DNA of 64,000 nucleotides from Streptococcus sp. S784/96/1 (lineage in GTDB: Bacteria; Bacillota; Bacilli; Lactobacillales; Streptococcaceae): NCBI RefSeq assembly GCF_902729355.1, contig NZ_CACVCC010000001.1, positions 93,258-157,257 of the forward strand, read 5' to 3'. The notes under the pieces were generated by a model. The model worked only from the letters and a program-made list of their open reading frames with translations. It had not been told where the DNA came from and did no database searches. Position numbers and translations under genes: made by a program. Positions 45,572-55,783 of this stretch are shown piece by piece (position 1 is the stretch's first letter; every line of letters starts with the position of its first letter).

Positions 45572-46279
45572 CTATTTTTTAGGATCTATATTTTTAAACG
45601 TTAGGTCAGAAACAGAGATTTGAACATCGATGTCTTCTTGATTTTGATTATCTAAATTGAGTAGTTTTTCAAGATTTTCAGCTGCATATTTAGCAACTTT
45701 TTCCTGACGTTCACGATCCCTTATAGCCTCTTGGCTAGTTTCATATACTGTTTCTTGGGCTTTTTCTTCTATAAAATCCATTGCTTTTTTGCTAGCAGTA
45801 AGAAGGTCAACAGCCTTATCAACAATTCCAGAAGAGGTGCTAACAATATCGGGAGTACCATCTTGTTGACTATCAACATTGACTGTCAAAGGTGATTTGA
45901 AAGTTAGAACATTATCGTTGAGTTCGATATCATCTTGATTTAGTTGTGTTAAATCAAGTTTAAATTCTGTCTTTACTGGAACTTTGACTTCGATATCTCG
46001 GCTGATAATTAAATCTTTGAAAAAAGCTGTCCATTTTGGCCACTTCTTTGTAGCCTCAGATTCAAAGTTCTGATTACGAGTTGTTTCCTACTCTGCACCA
46101 GCTACGAGTAACTGATTTTCCTTTGTGAATTTTTTGAGGACAAAATTATACTGAGCATTGACAGTTCCATTAAATTTATTTGTTTTCCAAGTAAAAAAAC
46201 AGCCCAAGCCTACTAAAATGACTAGTAACACTACTACAGTAGCTAATTTGTTAGCTACCATTTTACCAAAAAATTTCAT
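45572..46279 (-). pseudogene. DUF4230-like membrane protein gene split by one in-frame stop
   Basis: Minus-strand reading gives MKFFGKMVANKLATVVVLL with one N-terminal membrane helix and then 63 codons. A TAG follows at 46090-46088, and the same frame then continues to 45572 without another stop (ETTRNQNFESEATKKW..., DLIISRDIEVKVPVKTEFKLDL, to NIDPKK). Together it is a 235-codon protein resembling DUF4230, with a long charged C-terminal helix. AGGAGG precedes the ATG. A single nonsense change, read-through or sequencing error are all possible. Confidence 0.8.
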
Positions 46280-46416
46280 ATATTATTCCTCCTAAGCGCA
46301 TTATATATAATGTCAATAGGTATTTTGAAATTTTTTAGCATGTTTTAACCAATTGTTATAATCAATGTGTCCTATTTCAAGACAGGATACTTCAGAGTGA
46401 GTTAATCTTTTTCTAA

Positions 46417-46457
46417 AAGAAAAAGAGATAGGATAGTTATTAATACTATCTTATCTC
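46417..46457 (-). terminator. Terminator of the cyclophilin gene (minus strand)
   Basis: On the minus strand GAGATAAGATAGT (46457-46445) pairs with ACTATCCTATCTC (46437-46425), one mismatch, followed by TTTTTCTTTT. Confidence 0.8.
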
Positions 46458-46473
46458 AGTTAATAGCTTATTT

Positions 46474-47271
46474 CTACTTAAACTGATAATCTTTAGTCAC
46501 TTCAATTGATTTGATAATCACATCTTCGACAGGCTTGTCAGCTTCTTTGGTTTCAACAGCAGCGATACTATCAACAACGTCCATCCCTTTTATAACTTGA
46601 CCAAAGACAGTATAGTTACCGTCTCCACCAGATACATTTGGGAAACCGCCTTTTTTATAGGCTTCAATGATTTTTTCTGGGTAGTAACTTGGGTCTAACT
46701 GTGTAGACCAGTCTTGTTTATTTTGAACGATAAAGAATTGGCTGCCATTAGTGTCAGGACCTGCATTTGCCATAGAAAGAGCACCACGAAGATTATACAC
46801 ATAATCCGAAATTTCATTTTTAAATCCGAAACCACTATCAATCTTACTGTCTTTATCTTTCCAGATTGATTCTCCACCAGTACCATTGCCCTGAGGGTCA
46901 CCTGCTTGAATCATGAAATCATTGATGACACGGTGGAAAATAACATTGTCGTAGTAACCTTCCTTAGCATGAGTCAAAAAGTTTTCAACAGCTAAAGGCG
47001 CTTCTTTGGGAAAGAGTTTGATTGTAAGATCACCCTTGCTAGTATGCATGATAACAGAAGCCTCATCCTTAGCAACTTCTGTGGAAAGTTGTGGAAAAAC
47101 AACATCTGCTTGATTCAGTTTTTTGATGCGCTCTTCAGATTTTTGTTTATCAAGCTGGGCATCAACATAGTCGTCTCCTTTGATAGCACGGTCGAGTTGT
47201 TGGCAGCCTGAAAGGATGGTTAAAGATGCTAGCGCGAGCATAGATACTTTAAAATATTTAGATTTAGTCAT
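46474..47271 (-). CDS. Cyclophilin-type peptidyl-prolyl isomerase lipoprotein
   Basis: A 265-residue exported lipoprotein. The lipobox is LSGC (Cys near residue 23) after a short signal peptide, then about 50 linker residues, then a cyclophilin domain. The domain has FHRVINDFMIQAGDPQGNG (catalytic Arg), GALSMANAGPDTNGSQFFI and the late VVDSIAAV. It should help fold exported proteins at the membrane-wall interface. GGAG precedes the ATG, an extended TGGTAAAAT -10 lies further upstream, and a terminator follows. Confidence 0.95.
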   Translation of the reverse strand: MTKSKYFKVSMLALASLTILSGCQQLDRAIKGDDYVDAQLDKQKSEERIKKLNQADVVFPQLSTEVAKDEASVIMHTSKGDLTIKLFPKEAPLAVENFLTHAKEGYYDNVIFHRVINDFMIQAGDPQGNGTGGESIWKDKDSKIDSGFGFKNEISDYVYNLRGALSMANAGPDTNGSQFFIVQNKQDWSTQLDPSYYPEKIIEAYKKGGFPNVSGGDGNYTVFGQVIKGMDVVDSIAAVETKEADKPVEDVIIKSIEVTKDYQFK

Positions 47272-47357
47272 ATATTCTCCTTAACTATTGAATTACTCTT
47301 TATTTTACCATAAAAGTGATCTTATTAGCTTAAAATGATAAGTGAGAGTATTTGATA

Positions 47358-47366
47358 TGTTATAAT
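47358..47366 (+). promoter_or_regulatory. Extended -10 promoter
   Basis: TGTTATAAT lies 27 bases before ATG 47393. AAGGAG sits between it and the start codon. Confidence 0.6.
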
Positions 47367-47392
47367 AGAAAAAAGTTATTAAGGAGAATGAT

Positions 47393-48574
47393 ATGAAAAC
47401 AAGAGAAGAATGGTGTCAGTTGTTTGAAGTAGTCGTTGGCCGTATGCCAACAGAGATAGAGATTTTAGCAGCTGAGAAGAGTCTTTTTAACCCAAAAGCT
47501 ATTTTACCGATTTCTGAAGGTAAGATTTTTGAAGAAAGTGCTGTCGCAGATAAAATGGTAACACCTGATGATGACGAAGCGATTTCTGTTCCTTTTTTAG
47601 AGGATATTGAGAAATCTGGTAATACATCTTCTAGTCATAAATCAGCTGAAAAAGTTATTCTAGAACCTAGCAAGGAAATCATTGCTTTACCTATTGTGTC
47701 ATTTGTTATATCTGGCCTGACGATTCTTTTGAGTCTAGTGGTTAAGTCACCTTTGTTACTTTTAATCTTATCTCTTGCTTCACTAACATTAGGAATTGTG
47801 AGCTTAGCGGTTAATTTTAAGAAGAAAAAGAAAATCCTATCAGTGATTGCTTTGCCATTAGCCATAGGAGCTCTAGTTATCGCGACTAGTGTTGGGCTTT
47901 ATCATGCCACTTTAGAGAGGTTTGAAAGTATTGCTCAGAGCAGTTTTGATGCAGATTGGGACTATAGCGAGGAGGATATTTTTGAAGGAACATTTGATGG
48001 TACTCTTTATGTTGATTCAGAAGCGCCCTTTCATTGGACAGAGGAAAAATTTAAATCCTTAGATTTTGAACCAGATACAATCACTTCAATTATCACAGTA
48101 GAGGAGGTTGTTGACAAATATGGAAAAGCTAATGAGGCTACCTATTCAGATGATTATTTAACTCTCGTTTATAGTGATGAAACTCACAGCAAATATGTTG
48201 ACCTATCTTTTGTGCGAAATGAATTAGGAGATTGGGTGCTAAACCATGGCTATATGGCAACTGAAGCGAAAGATATTGAAATAGTAGCTGAGAAAGCCTA
48301 TAAATCTACTTGGACAAAAGAAGATTTTGATAAACTGATAGAAGGGGATTATAGTCGTCCAGAATTGGGGAGCTCATGGAAAGATATCAATTCAAAATAT
48401 GGGAAACCCACATTTGCAGAATACATATTGTCAAATTATGGTGATGGTTTTACCAGAGAGCTTAATCTTTATTACACTGATTGGTCAGCTGATGCAGGAA
48501 AATTATCTGATGTTAACCTTACTTTCACAGAGAAAAATGGGGAATATTTTTTAACCTATAAGTATTCTGAATAA
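47393..48574 (+). CDS. Membrane protein with two BLIP-like (DUF3862-type) domains
   Basis: A 393-residue protein with three parts. The N-terminal cytoplasmic segment (1-95) contains EEWCQLFEVVVGRMPTEIE, a pattern shared by a streptococcal family. Two membrane helices follow (about 101-138 and 149-172), then two outside domains (about 215-285 and 302-393). Each domain begins with W-x-E/K-E-x-F-x-x-L and contains a VxxKYGK segment, as in BLIP-like DUF3862 domains. Function is unknown. It has its own promoter and terminator and is divergent from the cyclophilin gene. Confidence 0.75.
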   Translation: MKTREEWCQLFEVVVGRMPTEIEILAAEKSLFNPKAILPISEGKIFEESAVADKMVTPDDDEAISVPFLEDIEKSGNTSSSHKSAEKVILEPSKEIIALPIVSFVISGLTILLSLVVKSPLLLLILSLASLTLGIVSLAVNFKKKKKILSVIALPLAIGALVIATSVGLYHATLERFESIAQSSFDADWDYSEEDIFEGTFDGTLYVDSEAPFHWTEEKFKSLDFEPDTITSIITVEEVVDKYGKANEATYSDDYLTLVYSDETHSKYVDLSFVRNELGDWVLNHGYMATEAKDIEIVAEKAYKSTWTKEDFDKLIEGDYSRPELGSSWKDINSKYGKPTFAEYILSNYGDGFTRELNLYYTDWSADAGKLSDVNLTFTEKNGEYFLTYKYSE

Positions 48575-48582
48575 TGGATATA

Positions 48583-48622
48583 AGAGATGAGCGACTTCTT
48601 TTAGAGAGCTCGTCTCTTTTTT
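48583..48622 (+). terminator. Terminator after the BLIP-like domain gene
   Basis: AGAGATGAGC (48583-48592) pairs with GCTCGTCTCT (48608-48617), one G-U pair, followed by TTTTTT. Confidence 0.8.
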
Positions 48623-48668
48623 GGTAAATAATGATCAATGAGTCTTATTCCTCAAAACGAGAAAAACG

Positions 48669-48677
48669 TGATATAAT
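48669..48677 (+). promoter_or_regulatory. Extended -10 box directly before ftsK (possible leaderless start)
   Basis: TGATATAAT ends six bases before ATG 48684. No Shine-Dalgarno sequence is seen. The geometry is the same as at 7982-7997. Confidence 0.5.
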
Positions 48678-48683
48678 AATGAT

Positions 48684-51047
48684 ATGTCAAATACTCGAAA
48701 AAATTCTACAAAACGTTCTACCAAGCGTCAGACTAAGGCAGATTATGAAAAAAGTCAGGCGACTCAACGGTTGATTACAGCTGTTATTGTTGTCCTTTTT
48801 TCGATTTTTGCTGTCTTTCGAATTGGTATTTTTGGTGTAACACTCTATAATATAGCTCGATTCTTAGTAGGAAGTTTAGCCTATCTCGTTCTTTTTTGTA
48901 CCATGATTTATTTGACTGGCTTTAAATTTTTCCGCAAGGTTGAAGGATTAGTTAGTGGCTTTGTTATTTTAATGATTGGTCTTCTGATGGAGTGGCATGC
49001 TTGGTTATTCACCATGAAAGCTTTTGCGGGAAAGGATATTTTTAAAACTACAATCGCGCTACTCGTTAGAGATTTATCATCCTTTGAAGTCAAAAACTTT
49101 GTTGGTGGTGGTATGCTGGGCGCTATCCTATATGCTCCAGTGTCTTTTCTTGTCACAAATATAGGTACCTTTATGATTGGGACCTTGTTTATTCTATTAG
49201 GTTTATTTTTAATGAGTCCTTGGGATGTCCATGATTTGTCTCAATTTTCTGCGCAAGCTTTTGATAAATGGCAGAGCAAGGCTGAGTTAAGACGTCAAGA
49301 GCGTTTTATCCGTCAAGAAGAAAAACGATTGCAGCAAGAGGCAGCCGCTCAAGAACAAGCTAGACTGGAAGAAGAAGCTAGTCTGGCAGAATTAGCCTAT
49401 GATGAAGAGACGGGAGAGATTTTTGAGACAGAGAACGTTCCCGTAAATCAAGTGGAGGTCGAAAATGATTTTGAACCAGAAATTGTCGGCTACCAACTTG
49501 ATGATGAGGTTTATGATGTTGATAGCTTATTAGAGGTTCAGCCTCAAGAGCCGTTGCCTTCACCTACTAAAGAAGATGATGACGATCCTGTTACGGTTGA
49601 TTTCTCACCGAAAAAAGCTATCCTTCTTTATAAATTACCTTCCATTGACCTTTTTGCACCTGATAAGCCAAAAAATCAATCAAAAGAAAAATACATTGTG
49701 CGTCAGAATATCAAAACTCTAGAAGAGACCTTTAGAAGTTTTGGGATTGAAGTCAAGGTTGAACGAGCAGAAATTGGACCGTCTGTTACTCGCTATGAAT
49801 TAAAACCAGCAGTCGGTGTCCGTGTTAATCGTATTTCTAATCTAGCTGATGATTTGGCGCTAGCTCTTGCAGCTAAGGATGTGCGTATTGAGGCACCGAT
49901 TCCAGGTAAGTCCTTAGTAGGTATTGAAGTGCCTAACTCAGAAATTGCCACTGTTTCTTTCCGTGAATTATGGGAACAATCAGATACCAAACCTGAAAAT
50001 CTCTTAGAAATTCCACTTGGAAAAGCAGTTAATGGCACAGCTAAATCTTTTGACCTTGCGAAAATGCCCCACCTTTTGGTGGCAGGTTCGACTGGTTCTG
50101 GTAAATCAGTTGCCGTTAATGGCATTATCTCATCAATTCTCATGAAAGCCAGACCTGATGAAGTCAAGTTTATGATGATTGATCCTAAGATGGTTGAACT
50201 GTCTGTCTATAATGACATTCCCCATCTCTTAATTCCCGTTGTAACCAACCCACGTAAGGCAAGTAAGGCCTTGCAGAAAGTTGTTCAAGAAATGGAAAAC
50301 CGCTATGAGTTATTTAGTCATATCGGTGTTCGTAATATTGCGGGCTATAATGCTAAAGTAGCTGAACATAGCGCGACTTCTCAAGAAAAACAGGTGCCAC
50401 TACCACTAATTGTGGTGATCGTCGATGAGTTGGCGGACTTGATGATGGTTGCTAGCAAAGAAGTCGAAGATGCTATTATCCGACTAGGACAAAAGGCGCG
50501 TGCGGCAGGTATTCATATGATTTTGGCAACTCAGCGTCCATCCGTGGATGTTATCAGCGGTTTAATCAAGGCTAATGTGCCATCGCGTGTTGCATTTGCC
50601 GTAGCATCAGGAACAGATTCACGTACCATTTTGGGTGAAAATGGGGCAGAAAAACTCCTTGGTAGAGGAGACATGCTCTTTCATCCTATCGGTGAGTCTG
50701 CACCGATTCGTTTACAGGGATCTTTTATTTCAGATGATGATGTTGAGCGTATTGTCAACTTTGTCAAAAATCAAGCAGAGGCTGACTACGATGAATCATT
50801 TGATCCTGGAGAAGTATCAGAAGCTGACGGTGGTTTTGATGGAGAAAGCGGAGCTTCTGAAGGAGACCCTCTCTTTGCAGAAGCAAAAGCTATGGTCATT
50901 GAAACACAAAAAGCGAGTGCTTCAATGTTACAACGACGTTTGCAAGTTGGTTTTAACCGTGCCACTCGTCTCATGGAAGAATTAGAAGAAGCAGGCGTTA
51001 TCGGACCAGCAGAAGGAACGAAACCAAGAAAGGTCTTAGAACAATGA
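48684..51047 (+). CDS. ftsK: DNA translocase FtsK/SpoIIIE
   Basis: A 787-residue septal DNA pump. It has four membrane helices (about 28-190), a charged linker rich in Glu and Gln (195-310), the alpha/beta RecA-like motor with Walker A GSTGSGKS (near residue 467-474) and Walker [11 protein letters not shown], and the C-terminal gamma winged helix (about 720-785, [20 protein letters not shown]). It moves chromosome DNA through the closing septum. It overlaps the VOC gene by 4 bases (ATGA). Confidence 0.96.
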   Translation: MSNTRKNSTKRSTKRQTKADYEKSQATQRLITAVIVVLFSIFAVFRIGIFGVTLYNIARFLVGSLAYLVLFCTMIYLTGFKFFRKVEGLVSGFVILMIGLLMEWHAWLFTMKAFAGKDIFKTTIALLVRDLSSFEVKNFVGGGMLGAILYAPVSFLVTNIGTFMIGTLFILLGLFLMSPWDVHDLSQFSAQAFDKWQSKAELRRQERFIRQEEKRLQQEAAAQEQARLEEEASLAELAYDEETGEIFETENVPVNQVEVENDFEPEIVGYQLDDEVYDVDSLLEVQPQEPLPSPTKEDDDDPVTVDFSPKKAILLYKLPSIDLFAPDKPKNQSKEKYIVRQNIKTLEETFRSFGIEVKVERAEIGPSVTRYELKPAVGVRVNRISNLADDLALALAAKDVRIEAPIPGKSLVGIEVPNSEIATVSFRELWEQSDTKPENLLEIPLGKAVNGTAKSFDLAKMPHLLVAGSTGSGKSVAVNGIISSILMKARPDEVKFMMIDPKMVELSVYNDIPHLLIPVVTNPRKASKALQKVVQEMENRYELFSHIGVRNIAGYNAKVAEHSATSQEKQVPLPLIVVIVDELADLMMVASKEVEDAIIRLGQKARAAGIHMILATQRPSVDVISGLIKANVPSRVAFAVASGTDSRTILGENGAEKLLGRGDMLFHPIGESAPIRLQGSFISDDDVERIVNFVKNQAEADYDESFDPGEVSEADGGFDGESGASEGDPLFAEAKAMVIETQKASASMLQRRLQVGFNRATRLMEELEEAGVIGPAEGTKPRKVLEQ

Positions 51048-51430
51048 CATTAGATATTGTCCACCATGTTGCGATTATTGGAAGTAACTATGAAAAAACA
51101 CGACAATTTTACGTCGACTATTTGGGATTTGAACAATTGGATGAACATATTCGTCCTGAAAAAAATGACATTCTTTTCAATGTGAAAAAAGGTCAGTTGA
51201 CCTTAGAAATCTTTATCAAACCAGATGCACCCAAACGCCCTGCTATGCCCAATCCAGAACATACTGGATTACGACATTTAGCTTTTAAAGTTGAAGATGT
51301 CGAGGTTTGTTTATCAGAATTTGATCGACTTGGTATCCCACATGAAACCTTGCGCTACGATGATTTTGATGGGAAGAAAATGGCTTTCTTCTTTGATCCA
51401 GATGGACTACCATTGGAAATTCATGAATAG
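51044..51430 (+). CDS. VOC family (glyoxalase/bleomycin resistance-like) protein
   Basis: A 128-residue single-chain VOC protein. [37 protein letters not shown] and [14 protein letters not shown] carry the metal-binding His and Glu positions typical of lactoylglutathione-lyase-like proteins. The natural substrate is unknown. Its ATG overlaps the ftsK stop, so it is probably translated by coupling. A bidirectional terminator follows. Confidence 0.9.
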   Translation: MTLDIVHHVAIIGSNYEKTRQFYVDYLGFEQLDEHIRPEKNDILFNVKKGQLTLEIFIKPDAPKRPAMPNPEHTGLRHLAFKVEDVEVCLSEFDRLGIPHETLRYDDFDGKKMAFFFDPDGLPLEIHE

Positions 51431-51451
51431 TATTCGCTAAAAATAAAAAAC

Positions 51452-51487
51452 GTCTGTCCAGAAGTAATTCTGGGCAGACTTTTTTTA
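51452..51487. terminator. Bidirectional terminator between the VOC and DUF3397 genes
   Basis: GTCTGTCCAGAA (51452-51463) and TTCTGGGCAGAC (51468-51479) pair with one G-U, flanked by an A-tract and an eight-base T-run. It serves both converging genes. Confidence 0.85.
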
Positions 51488-51844
51488 AAAAACAAATACA
51501 GCAATAACTACCGCTAAATAAAAGAAGAAACTAAAAATAAAGCTCAATCTCCAGAAAAATTTAAAAAAGCGACGGTAAGAAAAATGTTCCCCATCCTTTC
51601 GAAACAGCCAATAAACTACTCCAATAGCAACGAGGGCTAAAACAATTAGATAGTGTGGAAGATAAGAATGGACGAAAAACTTTTGAGATACCATGACAAT
51701 TTCAAACATAAGAACTGGTAAAGCTAAATCAGCAAAATTAATTTTAAACCGTTCCAAACCAAAGAGTTTGACCAAAGCCAGTCCAAAGAGTGGTGTTAAA
51801 AAAAGAAAGGCAGCAGCTAAAATTTTATAAAACATCATATTCAT
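51485..51844 (-). CDS. DUF3397 family membrane protein
   Basis: A 119-residue protein, mostly hydrophobic, with four helices (MMFYKILAAAFLFLTPLFG, FADLALPVLMFEIVMVS, LIVLALVAIGVVYWLF, FFKFFWRLSFIFSFFFYLAV). It matches DUF3397, a small membrane family of Firmicutes with no known function. Two adjacent start codons exist (51844 and 51838) and no ribosome site is convincing. It converges on the VOC gene. Confidence 0.82.
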   Translation of the reverse strand: MNMMFYKILAAAFLFLTPLFGLALVKLFGLERFKINFADLALPVLMFEIVMVSQKFFVHSYLPHYLIVLALVAIGVVYWLFRKDGEHFSYRRFFKFFWRLSFIFSFFFYLAVVIAVFVF

Positions 51845-52246
51845 ATTATTATTCTAACCCTATTTTTAGGACTTGTAAATGAAAAACTGAGAATTTGACC
51901 TCACATTCTAATAGAATAGTGTTAGGACTATCAATTTAACGATTAAAAATTGATTAGTCCCCTTCTGATGGCAGAAATAAAGTGCTTGATAATGATTGTA
52001 TGGCATTAAAATGATTTTAGGTTTGCACTTAAAAACAATAGAGCGAGGTAAATCTAGGAATGGTTTAAGGTGAGTAATTAAAAATAAAAAAGAGTTCAAT
52101 CACTGGTTCAAAGGCTTACTGCTATAATTAATAGGCTGGAATATTTTTTCAATCCACAGTTGGCAGAAGAAGATTTGGTACACTCTTTTTTGCGAAACTG
52201 ATATTGACTTTTTTAGAAAATTTGGATTGTTAAAATTTAAAAAAGA
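51845..52246. other. Gene-free stretch before the surface protein gene
   Basis: AT-rich DNA with no open frame that looks coding. A TGCTATAAT-type box occurs at 52120-52128, but nothing follows it at a useful distance. The rest of the gap (52247-52409) holds the inverted repeat and promoter listed separately. Confidence 0.45.
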
Positions 52247-52280
52247 TAGGTTTGCCTAATATATAAAATAGTTAAACCTA
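52247..52280. promoter_or_regulatory. Inverted repeat just upstream of the surface protein promoter
   Basis: TAGGTTT (52247-52253) and AAACCTA (52274-52280) form an inverted repeat ending 8 bases before the -35 box. The left part, TAGGTTTGCCTA, is loosely like a metalloregulator box, but the match is weak. Confidence 0.4.
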
Positions 52281-52288
52281 AATTATTA

Positions 52289-52317
52289 TTGATTATAAAT
52301 TTCTGATGTGGTATTAT
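52289..52317 (+). promoter_or_regulatory. Promoter of the leucine-rich surface protein gene
   Basis: TTGATT at 52289-52294, a 17-base spacer, and TATTAT at 52312-52317 with an upstream TGG extension. Confidence 0.65.
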
Positions 52318-52409
52318 AGGTTTTAAAATGAAGCTTCAACATTTGGCAATTAATTGCTAGTTAAATTAAAGATTAATCAATAGTATCACAATAAATGAAA
52401 GGATATAAC

Positions 52410-55400
52410 ATGAAAAAACAATCCGTGGCATTGGCAGTAATTGCAATGATGGCTACCGGTATAGCAGCTGAAGAGGTATCTGGCCTGGAAAAAGAGGCTA
52501 CAGCCTCAAATCAACTGGTTGATACTGATAGTGATTGGTTCGATGATAGAGATGATTCAAGAACGACATCTAAAACGACCTTGGAAAATAGTGAGGTAGC
52601 TGAAGAAGTCGACGATTTATTTGGTGATGAGTCATCTAAACCTCAAAATACAGAGCCATTACCAGGACCTTCAGAGGAAGGAGACACTCGTGTGACGCCG
52701 AAACAAAATCGAACTGATAAAAGAGAGATTTCTGCTGAGGTAGTTGATTTAGTTGCAGATGTGGTGCCAGAGTCTAAAAAAGAATTGTCGCAAACAGTGG
52801 AACCTAATTCGACAACTGAGGATGACTGGTTTGAGGAGAAGGAACCAGAGGTTCCTAGCAGATCGCATCAAGGGGTATCAGAAGAGGCAAAAGATTTCTT
52901 AACTGATCATAAAGTGGGAAAGAAAACCGCTGTAGAAAGGGACACAACTCCTTCATCAGAGAAGAAAACACCAGTTGATTCGATTTCGATTTGGAAGAAC
53001 GGTGATTTCATTACGCATGGAGATTGTCTTGTTGGTCTTTCGGCAGAGGGAGCTAAAAAACTTAGTCATACTGACCACTTGGTATTACCTCAATATGGAA
53101 CAGATGGTACAGCCCTAAAGCGTGTAGCTAGTTTTGCCTTTGCCCCAGATAAAAAAACAGTCATTGCAGATTATACTAGCCGTATTGGCGAACATGGGAA
53201 AATAGATCAGTTCGATGCTGATGGGAATGACATTTTCACGGAGGGGGAATCCATCAATGCCTATATCCTAACGAAAATTACTATTCCAGAAGGGTATACC
53301 CATATTGGTGCGGATGCTTTTGCAGATCATAAGAATGTTAGGGAAGTTATGTTGCCAAAAAGCTTAAAACATATTTCAGATTATGCCTTTGCTCACATGG
53401 CATTGCGCAGCATTGAACTACCATCAGGAGTGATACATATTGGAGACATGGCATTCTTTGATAATCGTTTATCTGGTGAGTTGGTATTGCCTAATCAGTT
53501 GACTTATCTGGGGGAGCGTTCTTTCAAATCGAATCGGTTACAAGAACTGGCGTTTAAAGGAACATCGCTCAAAGTGATTGGCGAAGCTGCTTTTCAGGAT
53601 AATGATCTGACACAGGTTGTTCTTCCAAATAATCTGGAAACCATTGGACAAGAAGCATTTACAGGAAATCCTGGAGATAATCGCTACGGCAATCACGTGG
53701 TGTTACTAACAAGTGATGGTAAGAACCCTAATAAGCTCAAAACAGAAGCCGCTTATGTCAATCCAGGTAAGCACCTTCAGACTCCAGCTGGACAACTTGA
53801 TTATAGTCGTTGGCAAGTAGAAGATTTCCAGTTTCAAGGTTCAGTCATCCTTGGTTTTTCAGAGCAAGGAAAACAAAAAGTGAAACATTTAAAAAAATTG
53901 GAAATTCCAAATCGCTATGGTAATCAAATGGTGACTGAAATCGCTGCAAATGCTTTTCGTAACGTTGATTTTGACCAGCAAAGTCTTCGAAAATACGATT
54001 TGGAAGAAGTTGTTTTACCAAATAGTATTCAAAAAATCGGAGAGTTTGCCTTTCAGTCGAACCGGATTGAGTCACTGGCCTTGGGAGAAAGTGTAGTGTC
54101 AATCGGTGCAGGGGCTTTCATGAATAATCGTATCTCGATTTTAGATATGCCAGATTCGCTACAAAGTATTGGTGATGCGGCTTTCCATATCAATCATGTA
54201 TCAGCAATTGTGATTCCACCGGCTGTTAAACAGATTGGTCGCTCTGCTTTTCGTCAAAATGGGGCGCAGGCATTACTCTTCTTAGGTAATCGTGTAGAGG
54301 AAATAGGAGAGATGTCATTCTTATCTAATGCTTTGACAAAGATTGATATGAATCATTTAGACAAAATACAGACCTTATCCGTTCAAGTTTTTGCGGATAA
54401 TCGCTTAGAAGAAGTGATATTACCAACTCATTTACGAGACATCAAAGAAGAAGCTTTTCATGCCAACCAACTGAGCAAATTGCAATTACCTGAAACAGTT
54501 GAACGAATTGCCTTCAATGCTTTTACTCAAAACGGTGTCGATGGGAAGCGAGTGAACATTCATATAGTAGGCGATATCGAAAGTCACCTACCAGATGGGG
54601 AAGGTCATGTCATCAATCCAGATAGAATGGCGACCAACCGTGATACTTTATCTGACTTGGTAGCAGAGTTGAGAGGTATTGATTTGTTAACCTTACGCGC
54701 CTCTACCCAACAGCAATTTAAAGATATCATACGTCAAGGTGACGATTTGCTGACGAAAAAAGAGTTACGTCAAGGAGAACAATGGCAATACATCCAGAAC
54801 AGTCGCTTTTTCATGGGACGCTTAGCATTAGATCGTCGAATGAAAGAAGCAGAAGCTGCCATAAATGGTTTTGTTATGTCTCCTAATGTGTCATTATTGC
54901 AAGAAAAATATGCTTATGCCCTACGTTCTTATAACAATAGTGCCTTATCATTAGAACAAGTATCACGATTAGAGAAAGAACTGTTCCTCTTAACAGGATT
55001 AGTAAATGGTAAGGGGATTTTGGCCAACGCAAGTCTCGTTCAAGGTGTCTACCGATTTAAGAGTCCGCTTCCATTGCCTGAATACTATATTGGATTAAAT
55101 GTCTATTTAGATGCTAAGGGAACTATTATCTATATCTTGGACCGCAGTACTAGCATCGGTCAAGGGCAGTTAGATTCATATGGTAATCCAGTTGTCAATG
55201 TTGATGAAGATAATGAAGGGTATCATGTCTTGGCACTAGAAAGTTTACCTGATTATGAAGGTCTTACGGTTGACGATATTCGGACAAAAGCATTAACTGA
55301 AATCGTACAAATCCGAACAGTACCAAAAGCAGTCTATCACCGCCAAGCCATATTTGAAACTGTGAAAGACGCTGCTAAAGAATGGCAAGGAAGTAATAGT

Positions 55401-55661
55401 CAAGATGATGCAGGAAGAAAAGATGATTCAAAGAAGCAACTATCAACTCCTAAAAAACAAGAATTTTCGTCAGTAGGTGCTATTGAAGCAGGCATGTCAT
55501 CAAGAAATGCAGTATCTCAAAGTAACCAATCAGAAAAAACATTACCCAAAACGGGTGAAATTGTTTCCCACTATTGGTTATTGCTAGGCACTTTCCTAAT
55601 AATGATAAGTTCAGTCCTTGAAAAAATGATCACTCTTTGGAGACAACGGCACATAAAATAA
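52410..55661 (+). CDS. BspA-type leucine-rich repeat surface protein with LPKTG anchor
   Basis: A 1083-residue cell-wall protein. A short signal peptide (MKKQSVALAVIAMMATGIAA) is followed by an acidic region (20-200) with repeated D/E-D-W-F-E/D motifs. Two blocks of BspA-like (LRR_5) repeats come next (about 290-430 and 490-710, e.g. IGDAAFHINHVSAIVIPPAV), each opened by a related GLSAEGAKKL / GFSEQGKQKV module. A helical region (730-870) leads to the sorting signal LPKTG (L1045), a hydrophobic segment and a basic tail. BspA-like proteins bind host proteins and cells. AAAGGA supports ATG 52410 over 52395. Confidence 0.92.
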   Translation: MKKQSVALAVIAMMATGIAAEEVSGLEKEATASNQLVDTDSDWFDDRDDSRTTSKTTLENSEVAEEVDDLFGDESSKPQNTEPLPGPSEEGDTRVTPKQNRTDKREISAEVVDLVADVVPESKKELSQTVEPNSTTEDDWFEEKEPEVPSRSHQGVSEEAKDFLTDHKVGKKTAVERDTTPSSEKKTPVDSISIWKNGDFITHGDCLVGLSAEGAKKLSHTDHLVLPQYGTDGTALKRVASFAFAPDKKTVIADYTSRIGEHGKIDQFDADGNDIFTEGESINAYILTKITIPEGYTHIGADAFADHKNVREVMLPKSLKHISDYAFAHMALRSIELPSGVIHIGDMAFFDNRLSGELVLPNQLTYLGERSFKSNRLQELAFKGTSLKVIGEAAFQDNDLTQVVLPNNLETIGQEAFTGNPGDNRYGNHVVLLTSDGKNPNKLKTEAAYVNPGKHLQTPAGQLDYSRWQVEDFQFQGSVILGFSEQGKQKVKHLKKLEIPNRYGNQMVTEIAANAFRNVDFDQQSLRKYDLEEVVLPNSIQKIGEFAFQSNRIESLALGESVVSIGAGAFMNNRISILDMPDSLQSIGDAAFHINHVSAIVIPPAVKQIGRSAFRQNGAQALLFLGNRVEEIGEMSFLSNALTKIDMNHLDKIQTLSVQVFADNRLEEVILPTHLRDIKEEAFHANQLSKLQLPETVERIAFNAFTQNGVDGKRVNIHIVGDIESHLPDGEGHVINPDRMATNRDTLSDLVAELRGIDLLTLRASTQQQFKDIIRQGDDLLTKKELRQGEQWQYIQNSRFFMGRLALDRRMKEAEAAINGFVMSPNVSLLQEKYAYALRSYNNSALSLEQVSRLEKELFLLTGLVNGKGILANASLVQGVYRFKSPLPLPEYYIGLNVYLDAKGTIIYILDRSTSIGQGQLDSYGNPVVNVDEDNEGYHVLALESLPDYEGLTVDDIRTKALTEIVQIRTVPKAVYHRQAIFETVKDAAKEWQGSNSQDDAGRKDDSKKQLSTPKKQEFSSVGAIEAGMSSRNAVSQSNQSEKTLPKTGEIVSHYWLLLGTFLIMISSVLEKMITLWRQRHIK

Positions 55662-55744
55662 ATTGTCAAAAATATTAAGAGAGTGGGATAAACCAGCACG
55701 ATGGCGGAGCCCACACCCACAAAACAATGACAACCAATAGGCAG

Positions 55745-55783
55745 AGCCCTCGCTAAGTGCTATACTCTCAGTGAGGGCTTTTT
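55745..55783 (+). terminator. Terminator of the surface protein gene
   Basis: AGCCCTCGCT (55745-55754) pairs with AGTGAGGGCT (55770-55779), followed by TTTT. Confidence 0.75.

Noticed and set aside
46299..46316. TTGACA plus TATAAT on the minus strand before the DUF4230-like gene
   Set aside because: The boxes overlap or are only a few bases apart within the palindrome CATTATATATAATG, so they cannot form one promoter.
52120..52128. TGCTATAAT as promoter for the leucine-rich surface protein
   Set aside because: It is 280 bases before the gene with no other feature; the box pair at 52289-52317 is better placed.
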